Assembly: GCA_963930655.1 (NCBI GenBank)
Contig: OZ005618.1
Location: 4,362,001 to 4,426,000, forward strand
Source of the DNA: Myrica gale
Lineage: Eukaryota; Streptophyta; Magnoliopsida; Fagales; Myricaceae
Length of the DNA stretch: 64,000 nucleotides
Direction: 5' to 3'
The first letter of the stretch is position 1. Every line of letters begins with the position of its first letter. The notes under the pieces are model-generated. The model was not told the DNA's origin. It saw only the letters and a list, made by a program, of their open reading frames with translations, and did not search any database. The position numbers and the translations under genes were made by a program. Shown one piece after another: positions 1 to 10,211 of the stretch.

Positions 1-1248
1 ATGCCGGTTCTTGCTGTGGTCTGCAATAAACTACGCAGACGCCAGACGGGTTGACTTCACGTACACACTTCCAAACTAACCTCTTTAATTATAATTAGTT
101 GGTTCATTTTATTAATGGGAGTGGTACCGTCTAGCGATCATACAAGTCGTATCCCCCATACGTGCTGTCTACGAAAATTATTAGTGTAAGAGATTCCAAC
201 TGGCCCAGATCGAACCGGAGGACGTTCAGAAGAAGGATATCTTAGGCCTTGTTTGCGCCGATGGTGAAAGCTTTGAAGTTAACCAAGCAAAAAGCATTTG
301 CTACGCAATGCCCAAAACAATGTTCGACGGCTATAGAATAGGATTAAGAACATGATCTATATAGTTGTCTTAATATCTTATCTTTGTTAATTGTTGTGAC
401 AGAATTAGATGGTTTACCTCGTACACGTGATTGATGGTCAGTGAAGGGGAATCGAGAGGCAGCTCTACTTACGAAAAAAATGCACCTGAACTACTGGGCA
501 GGACAATTAGCACTGCCGGACAGGACTGTACTGGACAGGACAATTAGCCCATGATTTTTTTAAAAAAAATAAAACTGTGTTAGAGTTTCATGGTAGGTTC
601 TGCTGGCGCTCTTAGAAATTTAGAATAAGTTTGTTGGGTGCTCTATTGACACCAGTTCATGATTTTGGGAAGAATAATGCTTCAACATTTCGACCAGTGA
701 TATTAGAGTCAGAAAATCATAAGTTCGAATAGCAGGAATGTCATCGTGTGAGAGAAATTATTAGAATTCTACGATGTCGCTTTTTGTAAGTGCCTTTAAA
801 ACATATTCGCTAGGTGCGATATCAAATGTCATAAAAGATTTACGTGGTACTCTCCTGTCATCAATTAATTTTGAAAATAATGATGGCTCAACTGTTTGAA
901 AAAAAAAATGTGTTAATTTCTCACTGTAGTTGATTCCACAACCATGCCAGCCTCCTCCTTACGTGAGACTTTCGCGGAGGCAATGGCTAAGAATATAAAT
1001 CCAGCTGTTCACACGAGTTTCTATTTCCCTCTCTGGTACAGTACTTGGGAGTTGGGACAAGCTTAGGCGACATCCAGCTGTTTAACCTATTGGTTCCGTT
1101 TCTGCGCCACATGAGTTGGCAGTATTTTTGTGAAGGAAATACAAGGGTGACCCACTTGGGATCCCTGAATTACAAAGGATACGTAGCCTGAGAACGCAGG
1201 CAGTAATAATGCACGAGGGAGGGTCGACGTGTGCGGTAGTGGTTTCAT
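1..1248. other. Intergenic DNA, no gene recognised
   Basis: Low-complexity, AT-rich plant intergenic sequence. No open frame resembles a known protein, and I see no transposon termini or tRNA-like boxes. It could hold distal regulatory DNA or old transposon remains that cannot be recognised by eye. Confidence 0.5.
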
Positions 1249-1422
1249 GGGTGCGTTTGTATCAAAAATATCACAATATTTTTCACTAATTTATAATAAA
1301 ATACTACAATATAATCTCTCTCCCGTAAAAAAATATAAAATATTACCTCTCTTCACTTTTTTACTAAACCCAATACCAACACAAAACTCAATACCAAAAA
1401 ATTTTCAACACAAACACAACCT
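1249..1422 (-). repeat. Tourist-like MITE, copy 1
   Basis: AT-rich element of about 175 bp belonging to a family with at least six copies here (others near 1491, 2679, 9682, 52497 and 55145). This copy is reversed relative to the 2679 copy. Shared blocks are the GTGTTTG-type ends, a TTGGTATTGGGTTTAGT-like block, the AAAGTGAAGAGAG block and a GGAGAGAGATTATATT-like block. The better preserved copies have 3-bp TAA/TTA target duplications, as expected for PIF/Harbinger (Tourist) MITEs. The short open frames across it are noise. Confidence 0.6.
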
Positions 1423-1490
1423 ATATAATACGTGTTTTGTCCTCAGGAATTGCTTAGATTAATTAAAAGTCACTACCTGCCCACTTCCCG

Positions 1491-1664
1491 ACTGCGTTTG
1501 CTAACAAAATTTCACAAAATATTTCACCAACTCTCAATAAAATACTAAAATATAATATTTTTCTCTCCCATAAAAAAATATAAAAAATTATCACTCTCTT
1601 CACTTTTTTACTAAACTCAATACCAACACTAAACCCAATATTAAAAATTTTACAACACAAACAC
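1491..1664 (-). repeat. Tourist-like MITE, copy 2
   Basis: Second reversed copy of the same MITE family, about 70 bp after the first. It starts at the CTGCGTTTGC end and finishes at an ACAACACAAACAC end. It shares the family blocks in the same order. No clear target duplication was found, so the limits are approximate. Confidence 0.55.
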
Positions 1665-2454
1665 TGGTATCAGAAAAAGATACTGCAGACAACATTCTTC
1701 TACAACTTCCAAAGAAAATGAATAAAGATCTATTTAGGCCAGAGAAAAGAAGGGAAAGAAAAATCAAATTTTAGAATCATGGCGCGAGACTGAACCGGAA
1801 GATTCTTGGTAAACATGCATGGAGGATTTGAGACAACGAAATCTCGTGGATTCATCTCAACCCCATTTTAAACCAATAAGAATTTGGCAAGTGACCAGCA
1901 GGTATAAGGTAGGTAACCCAGAAAAAATCTTCCTTCAAAGCTCGTGTAGGCAACTAAAGAACTTAATTGGTTACAATTAACTTCCAATCCATCCTCAAGA
2001 TCTTATAGTCTGTGATCAGAGAGAGAGAGAAAAAATCACTTCAGTACTAATCATTTTATCCCTAGGGAATCACAATAATAAGTTTGACCCCTTTGGTCAC
2101 GACATGCAAGCCTGCTCACAGAGAAAAGAAAATGGAAAAATATATTTTTTACTTAGAGACTATTATTTATTTTATACCCACAAACTATCAACACATAACA
2201 CATTACACCCTTAGTTTATTTGTCTATCAAATTGAACGGAAATTAAATTTTTTTAATACGAAATATTGATTATACTTTTAAAAAAGTGAAATAGCAATTA
2301 CATTTAAAGGTATAATTATCGTTTTGTTAAAAAAAATTAATTTTCGTTTAATTTGACAGAAAAAATAGACTCAAAATACAATGTGATAGGAATTGATAAT
2401 TTATGAATACAAAGTCTCAAACTTAATAATTTATAGTATAAAGTATAAATTTTA
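1665..2454. other. Intergenic DNA, no gene recognised
   Basis: AT-rich spacer with a short GA run near 2020-2033. No coding or RNA feature can be supported. The short open frame around 2084-2269 is low-complexity and resembles no family I know. Confidence 0.5.
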
Positions 2455-3649
2455 GGGAAATTGTCATTTTAGTCCTTGGGTTTTCACCACTTTTATTTTT
2501 TAGTCATTGAATTTAATTTTTTTCAGATTTTATTCCTTTGATTTTCATTTGTTGACGAAATAGTCCTTCCGTCAGGGTTCCGTCTCTTTTCCTAACGGAA
2601 ATGCCACATCAGCTGACAACTCAGCACTGATGTGATAAGGAAAATTGACATTTTAGTCCTTGGGTTTTACCCCTTTAAGGTTGTGTTTGTGTTGTAATAT
2701 TTTTGGTATGAGAATATGTGTTGGTATTGGGTTTAGTGAAAAGGTGAAGAGAGAGGTAGTTTTTTTTATAGTTTTTGTAATTTTTTATATTTTTTTATGG
2801 GATAGAGAGAGATTATATTGGAGTATTTTATTAGGAGAGAGATAAAATTTTGGGGAAGATTAGCTTTGCAAACGCAGCCTAAGTTTTTAGTCCTTGGGTT
2901 TAATTTTTTCAAATTTTAGTCCTTGGGTTTACATTTTTTGACGAAATGACCCTTCTGTCAAGCATTACTGTTCAAATAATTGTTTGATTGTTAAAATTTT
3001 TGGGTGTTTAAAATTTTAGGATGTTGGAGTTGGTGAAAAAGTGAAGAAATAGATTATTTGAATGAATTTTTTAGATTTATTTGAAGTGAAAAGTGATGAT
3101 TTGATGGGAAGAGAAAGAATTTTGGGGCCATATTCTTTTTGACACTCAATAGAACACATCGTGTCTCAATGGTGCTTTGAATAAATAATAGATGCTAACA
3201 TGATGTTTAGGAGTCAAAATTTTGACCCTAATAAAACATCACTTTTCACTTCAAATAAATCTAAAAAATTCATTCAAATAATCTCTCTCTTCACTTTTTC
3301 ACCAACTCCAACACCCTAAAATTTTAAACACCCCAAAATTTTAATAATCAAACAATTATTTGATTAGTAATCCTTGACAGAAGGGTCATTTCGTCAAAAA
3401 ATGTAAACTCAAGGATTAAAATTTGAACCAATTAACCCAAGGACTAAAAACTTAAAGGGGTAAAACCCAATTACTAAAATGTCAATTTTCCGCTGATGTG
3501 GCCTTTCCATTAGGGAAAGAGACGGAATACTGACGGAATGAATATTTTGTCAAAAAATGAAAACTAAAGGACTAAAATCTGAAAAGATTAAATTCAAGGA
3601 CTAAAAAATAAAAGTGATGAAAACCTAACGACTAAAATGCTATTTTCCC
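2455..3649. mobile_element. Non-autonomous Mutator-like fold-back element
   Basis: A long palindromic element of about 1.2 kb. The left arm starts GGGAAATTG and carries TTTTAGTCCTTGGGTTTT motifs; the right arm ends with their reverse complement and CCC. The arms pair over several hundred bases (about 2455-3120 against 3225-3649). Flanks are TAAATTTTA (2446-2454) and TCAATTTTA (3650-3658), a 9-bp target duplication with one mismatch. Long TIRs starting GGGAAA plus a 9-bp TSD are typical of plant MULEs. No transposase frame is present. A Tourist-like MITE is nested in the left arm at 2679-2879. Confidence 0.75.
2679..2879 (+). repeat. Tourist-like MITE nested in the MULE
   Basis: A 201-bp element flanked by a perfect TAA duplication (2676-2678 and 2880-2882). 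Its ends are GGTTGTGTTTG and CAAACGCAGCC, imperfect terminal inverted repeats. It interrupts the left arm of the surrounding fold-back element and has no partner in the right arm, so it inserted later. Forward orientation is taken as the family reference. Confidence 0.75.
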
Positions 3650-3899
3650 TCAATTTTATAATACGTCGTAGATAAAAAAATTGTATTTTCCCCAAAGATT
3701 ACTAGAATCCAACTCAGTTTACAACAATCTATCCTGTTCTCCTATCCTTTGGGGGTTAAGAGGGAAGTGACGTTCTCATCTAAAACAGTACGTGGACTTT
3801 TTCTATTGGCTCAAGAGAAACCAATATCTAATGCTGCGATGGAGTTGCTCCAATAAAAATTGGCTGGAAGAATTGGTGGAGAAGAGACAGCCAACTAGG

Positions 3900-4030
3900 A
3901 GAGATAATTCGCGTGAAAATCTTGCACTTCATTTTCACCAATGAGAAGAGAGATGAAGATAGCTTCAGATAAGAGTCCCTATCCCTTCCACTATAAATGC
4001 TACACCCAACGAAAGACAGCAATTCCATCT
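3900..4030 (+). promoter_or_regulatory. Core promoter of the LHCB1 gene
   Basis: A TATA box (TATAAAT, 3992-3998) lies about 100 bp before the start codon, placing transcription start near 4020-4030. Upstream are an I-box-type GATAAG at about 3969, a GATAAT at about 3903 and a CCAAT motif near 3939. GATA/I-box and CCAAT elements close to the TATA box are characteristic of light-regulated Lhcb and RbcS promoters. The motifs are seen directly; light regulation is inferred from the gene family. Confidence 0.65.
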
Positions 4031-4096
4031 CACCCTTAACATATCAGTCTCTCGCTCACATTGCTTTGAAGCTAGAAAACTTTGTCTGTCGAAACA

Positions 4097-4897
4097 ATGG
4101 CTGCTTCAACCATGGCCCTCTCCTCATCTTTTGCTGGCCAAGCTGTCAAGCTTGCTCCCTCCTCCTCTGACCTTCTTGGTGAGGGCCGAGTAAGCATGAG
4201 AAAAACTGCTGGCAGGCCCAAGCCAGTGTCATCTGGGAGCCCGTGGTATGGACCAGACCGTGTCAAGTACTTGGGCCCCTTCTCCGGTGAACCCCCATCC
4301 TACCTCACTGGAGAATTCCCCGGTGATTATGGTTGGGACACCGCTGGGCTCTCAGCAGACCCAGAGACCTTTGCTAAGAACCGTGAGCTTGAGGTGATCC
4401 ACTCACGATGGGCCATGCTTGGGGCTCTTGGTTGTGTTTTCCCTGAACTCTTGGCCCGCAATGGAGTCAAGTTCGGTGAAGCCGTTTGGTTCAAGGCCGG
4501 AGCTCAAATCTTCAGTGAAGGTGGGTTGGACTACCTGGGGAACCCAAGCCTAATCCATGCTCAGAGCATTTTGGCTATTTGGGCGACCCAAGTTCTTTTG
4601 ATGGGTGCAGTTGAGGGATATCGTATTGCTGGTGGCCCACTCGGTGAGGTTACAGACCCACTATACCCGGGTGGGAGCTTTGACCCCTTGGGACTAGCTG
4701 ATGATCCAGAGGCTTTTGCTGAGCTCAAGGTGAAGGAGCTCAAGAATGGAAGATTGGCCATGTTTTCCATGTTTGGTTTCTTTGTCCAGGCCATTGTTAC
4801 TGGCAAGGGACCATTGGAGAACCTGGCTGACCATTTGGCCGACCCTGTTAACAACAACGCTTGGGCATACGCCACAAACTTTGTCCCTGGAAAGTGA
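4097..4897 (+). CDS. LHCB1: Chlorophyll a/b-binding protein of LHCII, type I
   Basis: Encodes a 266-residue major light-harvesting protein of photosystem II, which binds chlorophylls a and b and carotenoids in thylakoid trimers. Residues 1 to about 33 are a Ser/Ala-rich plastid transit peptide. The mature end starts RKTAGR with the Thr used for state-transition phosphorylation, followed by the trimerisation motif WYGPDR. The chlorophyll-binding helices are clear: helix B with [16 protein letters not shown], helix C around [19 protein letters not shown], and helix A with [20 protein letters not shown]. It ends [15 protein letters not shown] as in type I proteins. The gene is intronless, usual for Lhcb1. 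The ATG at 4097 is preferred because the transit peptide starts MAAST. It appears intact, and a TATA box lies 100 bp upstream. Confidence 0.97.
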   Translation: MAASTMALSSSFAGQAVKLAPSSSDLLGEGRVSMRKTAGRPKPVSSGSPWYGPDRVKYLGPFSGEPPSYLTGEFPGDYGWDTAGLSADPETFAKNRELEVIHSRWAMLGALGCVFPELLARNGVKFGEAVWFKAGAQIFSEGGLDYLGNPSLIHAQSILAIWATQVLLMGAVEGYRIAGGPLGEVTDPLYPGGSFDPLGLADDPEAFAELKVKELKNGRLAMFSMFGFFVQAIVTGKGPLENLADHLADPVNNNAWAYATNFVPGK

Positions 4898-5805
4898 GGA
4901 AAGCTCCTGCAACTTAAAAGCTGTGTTCAAGTGGCGTGAAGTCAGAATGTAATTTGGTCATTTGGTTGTGATGTAAACTGATGGAATGCATGTAAGCGTG
5001 TGAAATTGGTAAAAAGTGCACAATTTCTTTCTGAATGGGTATTTCTCATTTGAATTCATGCACGTTAAAAGTTTAGCTAAATTTTTCCTTTCTCTAATTG
5101 CTGAACCTTGATTGAATGGATACATCAAACATCTGTTTAATTTGACTTTGGACCTCGCCGGAACAATGGTTTGATGCCTTTGGGGTTTGGGGACACCCAA
5201 ATCAAATGAGTATGTCCAAAAGAAAACCCCGAGCTGCCGTTTATGTGATTTTAATCGCTGATTGCAGAACACCAGTACTCTGTATCAATGGGGTTTTGAT
5301 TATCAGTCCACAATATTCTACTGACTGCTATAAAGGATGTGGCCAAAAGAGGAAAGCTGAGGGTTTCCTTTTGATGGTCCGTAAGCATCTTCTAATTGGT
5401 GTTGAAGTACGTAGTCAGCAAAATTTGGATCAATATTAGGGGAGCGATCGCTTTTGATGCCCTCTTCAGTGTTCATCAAACACGCAAACTACGTCTGCAG
5501 TGACGGATTTCTTTTTGACACTATTCTGTCCAAAACTTGGTTAGGTGTTTGTTTGCCGTACGCTTTTCCATCTGAATCCAATACCCAATGACAAGTCTAG
5601 GAAACTACGTACTTTGATCCAACTTGTTTTTTTTCCCTTCTCCGACTCGTGGCTTCAAAACTTCTTGGATACTGGGTAGCGTTGAATATTCCAAACAAAA
5701 TATCTTCTCTATATTATATATATATTTTCGTGGAGATATTGGTTTCAGCATCAAATTAAGCAATCACAGCCATATATTTCTAATTTTCTAGTCGCTTGGA
5801 AATCG
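4898..5805. other. LHCB1 3' region and spacer
   Basis: Begins with the 3' UTR of LHCB1, then AT-rich spacer leading to the glycosyltransferase pseudogene. A TATA-rich run (TATATATATATTTT) at about 5715-5730 could be the old promoter of the pseudogene. No gene is recognised in the spacer. Confidence 0.5.
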
Positions 5806-7985
5806 ATGGAGAAGCAAGAGGCAAAAGGGTTTGGCCGCCGGCTGGTGCTTGTGGTATATCCTTTCCAGGGACACATAAATCCCATGCTTCAGCTTGCCAC
5901 CATCCTCGACTCCAAGGGCTTCTCAATCACCATAGTACACCCCGAATTCAACGCCCCCACCCACTCAAACCACCCCGACTTCAGCTTCGTGTCCATTTGT
6001 GGCCGATCGTCTCAAACTTCCGGGGATCAGTGTGCGTACAAGCGCGGCAGCGACTTTTCTTGCCTTCGCAGTCTTTCCCCATCCTCAAGAGCAAGTCTAT
6101 ATCTCCTTCCAAGGTAAGATTAATGGATTTGCTATTCAATGCAATAAAATTGATAGGATGTCAAGGGTGTGGATCTGGAAGGAAAAACACCCCTGCACCT
6201 GGGATGAGGTCTGGTTAAGAGTTTAATTTTGTGATTGAATCTTCTGTAAAATTTTGCAGAGTTATTCTTATCTTGATCTAACATTAGAACTACCATCGAT
6301 GGACTGCTTTATAAATTAAACTGACATAGTTCTTTATCTAGTTTGATTGCTTATGGAAATTTGCCATCTAAAACTGTCTAAACTTGGCCATGGTCCTATT
6401 TCCTTAGGTCCGGATTTGAAACTAGTGTTTGTGGTTTATATCATCCGAACATAATTTTATTGTTCTTATGCATTCGGCCATTCACTTTCCGTGCACTAGT
6501 TGGCCTCTACTTTCTTGGTTTTTGCTAGTCTTTTCCCTTTCTCTTTTGTAGGAAATAAATTATATTAAAACATAGATAGAACTTTAAGACATGGTCAATG
6601 TTGATGGTTGGAAAGTTAAAGGAGTTGAGCAACTATGGAGGACAACCGTTTGTGTTCTTCGATCCAAATGAAAAAAAAAAAAGCAAAAGCGAAATCTTAC
6701 TAAATATCAGCCATGTCTTAAAAATCAGTGATAATAGTCGACGGATATTCTATATATGGCGGCTTGTTAGAGAATTGAAAGAAGAGCAGAGGTGAAACGA
6801 AAGATCAACAGATCATGCTAGGCATATCATGGGGATTGGGGAACGTGTCCAAACATGAAGGAAATGTTCAAATAATAGACCCACATAGTCGTTTTCTTCT
6901 TTTTTTTTTCTTTGGGAAAACAAATAGAAAGTAGAACAGAGGATCACCTTAGCCCACCACCCCCATCAAGGATTAAAAGGTAAAGACCCAGAAGTGCGGT
7001 ACTTATGGCCACAATTTTTAGGACCAGGCCTAATCCCACCCTATTTATGCTATTCTTTCCATTTTCATTTCTAGCAATAAATAGTATCTCCATTTATGTT
7101 GCAGATTCTGTGGGTGAAGCCCAAGTGCCTGAGCTTCAGCCCCTTATGCTGAAGGACCTACTAGTATCCATGACAGACAATCCAACAACTTCCATCTTGG
7201 AACTGAGAGCCATTGTGACAGGTGCAACAAAAAATGCCTCGGCAATAATAGTGAACACAATGCACTTCCTTGAAGAACACACGTTAAAAACGGTTCAAGA
7301 ATATTTCCAAGCTCCAATTTTGACGGTTGGTCCTTTTCATAAATTAGCTCCAGATGCCTATAATTCACTGCTAGAGGAAGATAGGAGTTGCATTTCTTGG
7401 CTTGACAAACAAGCCCCCAAATCTGTGATCTATGTAAGCTTTGGCAGCATGGCAAGCATGGATGAGAAGGAGCTGGTCGAGATAGCCATGGGGCTGGCCA
7501 ACAGCGAGCAGCCGTTCTTGTGGGTGGTTAGAGCCGATTCAATTCGAGGGTCGGAATGGGTTGAGATTTTGCCAAAGAATTTCTTGGAAAGCGTAGAAGG
7601 AAGAGGTTGCATTGTGAAATGGACACCCCAAAAGGAAGTGTTGGCTCATGGTGCAGTGGGAGGATTCTGGAGCCATTGTGGCTAGAATTCCACCCTGGAA
7701 AGTGTCTGTGAAGGAGTTCCAATGCTATGCCGCCCATTATTTGGGGACCAAGGCTTGGGCGCGAGGTATGTGTGCCGTGTATGGAAGGTAGGCCTGGAGT
7801 TGGAGGGTGTCTTGGAGAGGGGGAAGATAGAGAGGGCTATAAAAACACTGATGGTGGATCCTGAGGGGTTGGAGATAAGACAGCGAGCAAAGGCATTGAA
7901 GGACAAAGCTGAGCTTTGTTTGAGTGAGGACGGTTCATCCTGCAATGCCTTGAATGAATTGGCACATCATATATTGTCCTTCTGA
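5806..7985 (+). pseudogene. UGT76-like UDP-glycosyltransferase pseudogene
   Basis: Remains of a two-exon family-1 glycosyltransferase, an enzyme family that moves sugar from UDP-sugar to small molecules in the cytosol. Exon 1 (5806-6113) has the N-terminal LVLVVYPFQGHINPMLQLA block with the catalytic His. Exon 2 (7105-7985) has the acceptor-side middle, ISWLDKQAPKSVIYVSFGS, and the PSPG sugar-binding box from WTPQKEVLAHGAVGGFWSHCG. Two lesions kill it. Near 5998 a block is missing and the frame shifts; the coding length is about 60 residues short of the usual 450-460. At 7683-7685 the conserved Trp of HCGWNS is a TAG stop. After the stop the frame stays open to the natural end (DEDGSSCNALNELAHHILSF-like tail). 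The intron sits at the position typical of UGT76 genes. Substrate unknown. Confidence 0.9.
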
Positions 7986-8320
7986 TAGTAGGCGGATGAC
8001 GCCAAATTTCAATGCTAGCATGGGATACTCGAGCAGGGTTACTAATATAGATAAGGCTTTTTAGACCTCTTTTTTTTTCGGTTTTCGAAGCTTTTCTAAA
8101 TAAGGCAGGCCTAGAAGAGCTTGACTTTGAGACTGTCATGTAAAGCTTGAGTTATGATTGAATGATTGATATATTTATACTAGAAGAAGTCTATAGAAAA
8201 CTTTATACTTTGCCCCCAACAAGTTTTCCCTTCTCTGACTGGCATATAACTCCAGCCACCGCCATTTTCGGCGAAGTTATTTTCAGGTCTGTGCATTCCT
8301 GAGAATTTAAGGGCTCAGAT
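7986..8320. other. Spacer after the UGT pseudogene
   Basis: The former 3' flank of the glycosyltransferase pseudogene. No gene, RNA or clear element is seen. Confidence 0.45.
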
Positions 8321-8324
8321 CTTG

Positions 8325-8450
8325 CTCTATCCCGACCATGTGGGATCTTATGCCGCTGCCCCGTACAACAGATCTTGTCTCTACCCCGACCTCCGTCGAA
8401 TCTTGTGTCGTCGTCCCGTGCAGTGGATCTTGTCTCTACCCCGACAAAAC
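8325..8450 (+). repeat. Degenerate direct repeat, about 55-bp unit
   Basis: Two and a half imperfect units, each starting GATCTTG(T)CTCTA(C/T)CCCGAC and containing a CCGT(C/G)CCCGTAC-like segment (starts near 8327, 8381 and 8436). The units are contiguous and diverged, so this is a short tandem repeat rather than spaced repeats. No function is inferred. Confidence 0.55.
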
Positions 8451-8462
8451 AAGAAAAAAAAC

Positions 8463-8518
8463 AAAATTAAAACATTCAAACGTGGTGAATGTGTATATCG
8501 TGAAACATTAGGCACATG
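8463..8518 (+). repeat. Copy of the ABCI6 upstream segment
   Basis: About 55 bp nearly matching 10081-10135, just upstream of the ABCI6 exon 1. Both run through GTGAAACATTAGGCACATGAA. It suggests that DNA from the ABCI6 5' flank was copied or moved here. Confidence 0.6.
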
Positions 8519-8898
8519 AAGGGCTCGTTTGGAAACGAGCTCAAGTTCTGGTTTTGCGATTCAAACCGTGGTTTAAACCCAGGTTCTTCCACCTGCGTTT
8601 GGCAGGTTTAACTGCTACAGTTACACGACCATGTGTTTCATGCTGATTGGTTGTAACTTGTACTCCAAAAACGAGCTCTCACGTCTATCTGCTACACTGA
8701 CAATCCACGTCCCAATGTCTGCATCTTCTTCACCACGGTACAAAACAAAGATATCACTGTTAAGTGGAACTGTTAAGGGTATCCGTTGGGTATAAGGCTA
8801 CACCCTTCTCCTCTCTTCTTCCTCTTCTTTCTGCATTCTCATTGTCGTTGATGTCCTCCACCATTAATGCCAATTTATTACGGCTTTCTTCTCTCCAG

Positions 8899-8964
8899 CT
8901 GAGTGAGGACGGTTCATCCTGCACTGCCTTGAATGAATTGGTACAGCAAATATTGTCATTGTGA
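8899..8964 (+). pseudogene. Stray C-terminal UGT fragment
   Basis: The last 20 or so codons of a UGT76-type glycosyltransferase, starting right after CTCTCCAG and ending in a TGA stop. It reads LSEDGSSCTALNELVQQILSL. The DNA closely matches the end of the pseudogene at 7921-7985 (GAGTGAGGACGGTTCATCCT is identical) but differs at several bases. It therefore comes from a second, related copy. Nothing before 8899 resembles the rest of the enzyme. Confidence 0.75.
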
Positions 8965-8965
8965 T

Positions 8966-9470
8966 GATGAGAAGACACTAGGAAGAATTTAGACAGTAAG
9001 CCTGGAAACTTCAACACAAGTTGCTCTGTACATCAGTAGGCTCCAGACTTTGAATTTCATCTTCTGACAGCAGAGCTTGGGAATTCGTTTTCTTTTTTCC
9101 TTCCCAATTATCTCAAGCCATAAATTGAGATGATTAGGTATATGTACTCGAAGCATTGGAGTTGTATTCTTAATTTAGCCTGTTCACTTCTAATTGAGAA
9201 ATTTTAGGCTAAAATAATGGCCATAAACTCTACTTAACATATTGTAATTTTCATAATTTATTCCTGACAAGTGAAACTCATGTAATTATAACCTCAAAGA
9301 TTTGAGAAAACATAATTCAAACTCTGAAAGGAGTGAGTTTAATGATTGAAAGTTTTACCTTGAGTTTGAATTCTACTACCGCTGTTGAATAAGTCATTGA
9401 CTTAACATTGAATATATTGGAGGGTAAGTTAATGTAACATTAACCCTAAGAGTTGGTTGATCAAAACCTG
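8966..9470. other. Spacer, no gene recognised
   Basis: AT-rich spacer between the UGT fragment and a SINE-like repeat. No open frame or element can be supported. Confidence 0.45.
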
Positions 9471-9665
9471 GGGCTTAAGAATGTGCTCTCCTTAAGGTCT
9501 CTGGTTTAAGTTTCTCTACGTACAAACAATTTAAGGTCACTCCCACGGAAAAATCGGACTTACTTGGCCTGTATAGCTTAGGGGGCTACACCGGTCCGAA
9601 GTTTACTAAGTGGGTTTCATCTATCTTCGCTTCGAATCTTCCTAAGTACAAATAATTCTTTAGGA
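9470..9665 (+). repeat. SINE-like repeat
   Basis: About 190 bp that resembles the reverse complement of 63440-63640. Shared blocks in order are TGTGCTCTCCTTRAGGTCTC, AAACAATTTA, GGATCACTC-like, TGTAGCTTAGGGG-like and GTGGGTTTCA-like. In the better copy the 5' part looks like tRNA A and B boxes; here the B box (TGGTTTAAGTTTC) is degenerate. Called SINE-like on the shared family and the tRNA-like head. Confidence 0.5.
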
Positions 9666-9681
9666 TCACCTCCATGACATA

Positions 9682-9873
9682 GGGTGTGTTTGCAACATGA
9701 AATTTTACACCCTTTAAAATTTTAACGCAATAAACTATTACAATATAATCCCTCTCTCCCCCATCAAATCATAATTTTTCACTACAAAAAATATAAAAAA
9801 TTATCTCTCTTCATTTTTTCACTAAACCTAATACCTAAAATTTTAACAACACTAAAATTTTACAAAACAAACC
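9682..9873 (-). repeat. Tourist-like MITE, copy 4
   Basis: Reversed copy of the MITE family, from GGGTGTGTTTGC to AAACAAACCC. It shows the AAAATATAAAAAATTATCTC and TCTTCATTTTTTCACTAAACC blocks of the other copies. No clear target duplication. Confidence 0.6.
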
Positions 9874-10211
9874 CAGTCGTATTTACCTACTTTGTGTGGT
9901 TTGGGGCTACAATGGAGTGTAACATTATCAAAGAGGAAACATAACCCAAATTTTAAGGAGATTAATAGAAAGTTTGGAAATGGAGGTTGCAATAGTCCCA
10001 AGAAATAAAAAATATCATTTTCATTTGATAATTAAAAAGAAAATATTTACCCAAGAAAGAAATTATATATTGCCAAACAAATTTAAAACACCCGAATGTG
10101 GCGAATATGTATATGGTGAAACATTAGGCACATGAAATCGACAGAAATCTGGAATTTGGTAGAGTTTTGTCCCGAGCTCCACACGGTACTGTCGTCTCCA
10201 GCTTCTGTCCG

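Noticed and set aside
4072..4266. Minus-strand frames across LHCB1 (also 4561-4875 and 4694-4930)
   Set aside because: They are antisense shadows of a highly conserved coding sequence and have no resemblance to proteins of their own.
6598..6795. Small open frame in the UGT intron
   Set aside because: Contains an A-run and has no homology or start context; it lies between two clear exons of the pseudogene.
8325..8450. CRISPR-like repeat array
   Set aside because: Units are adjacent, diverged and only about two and a half in number, in a plant genome.
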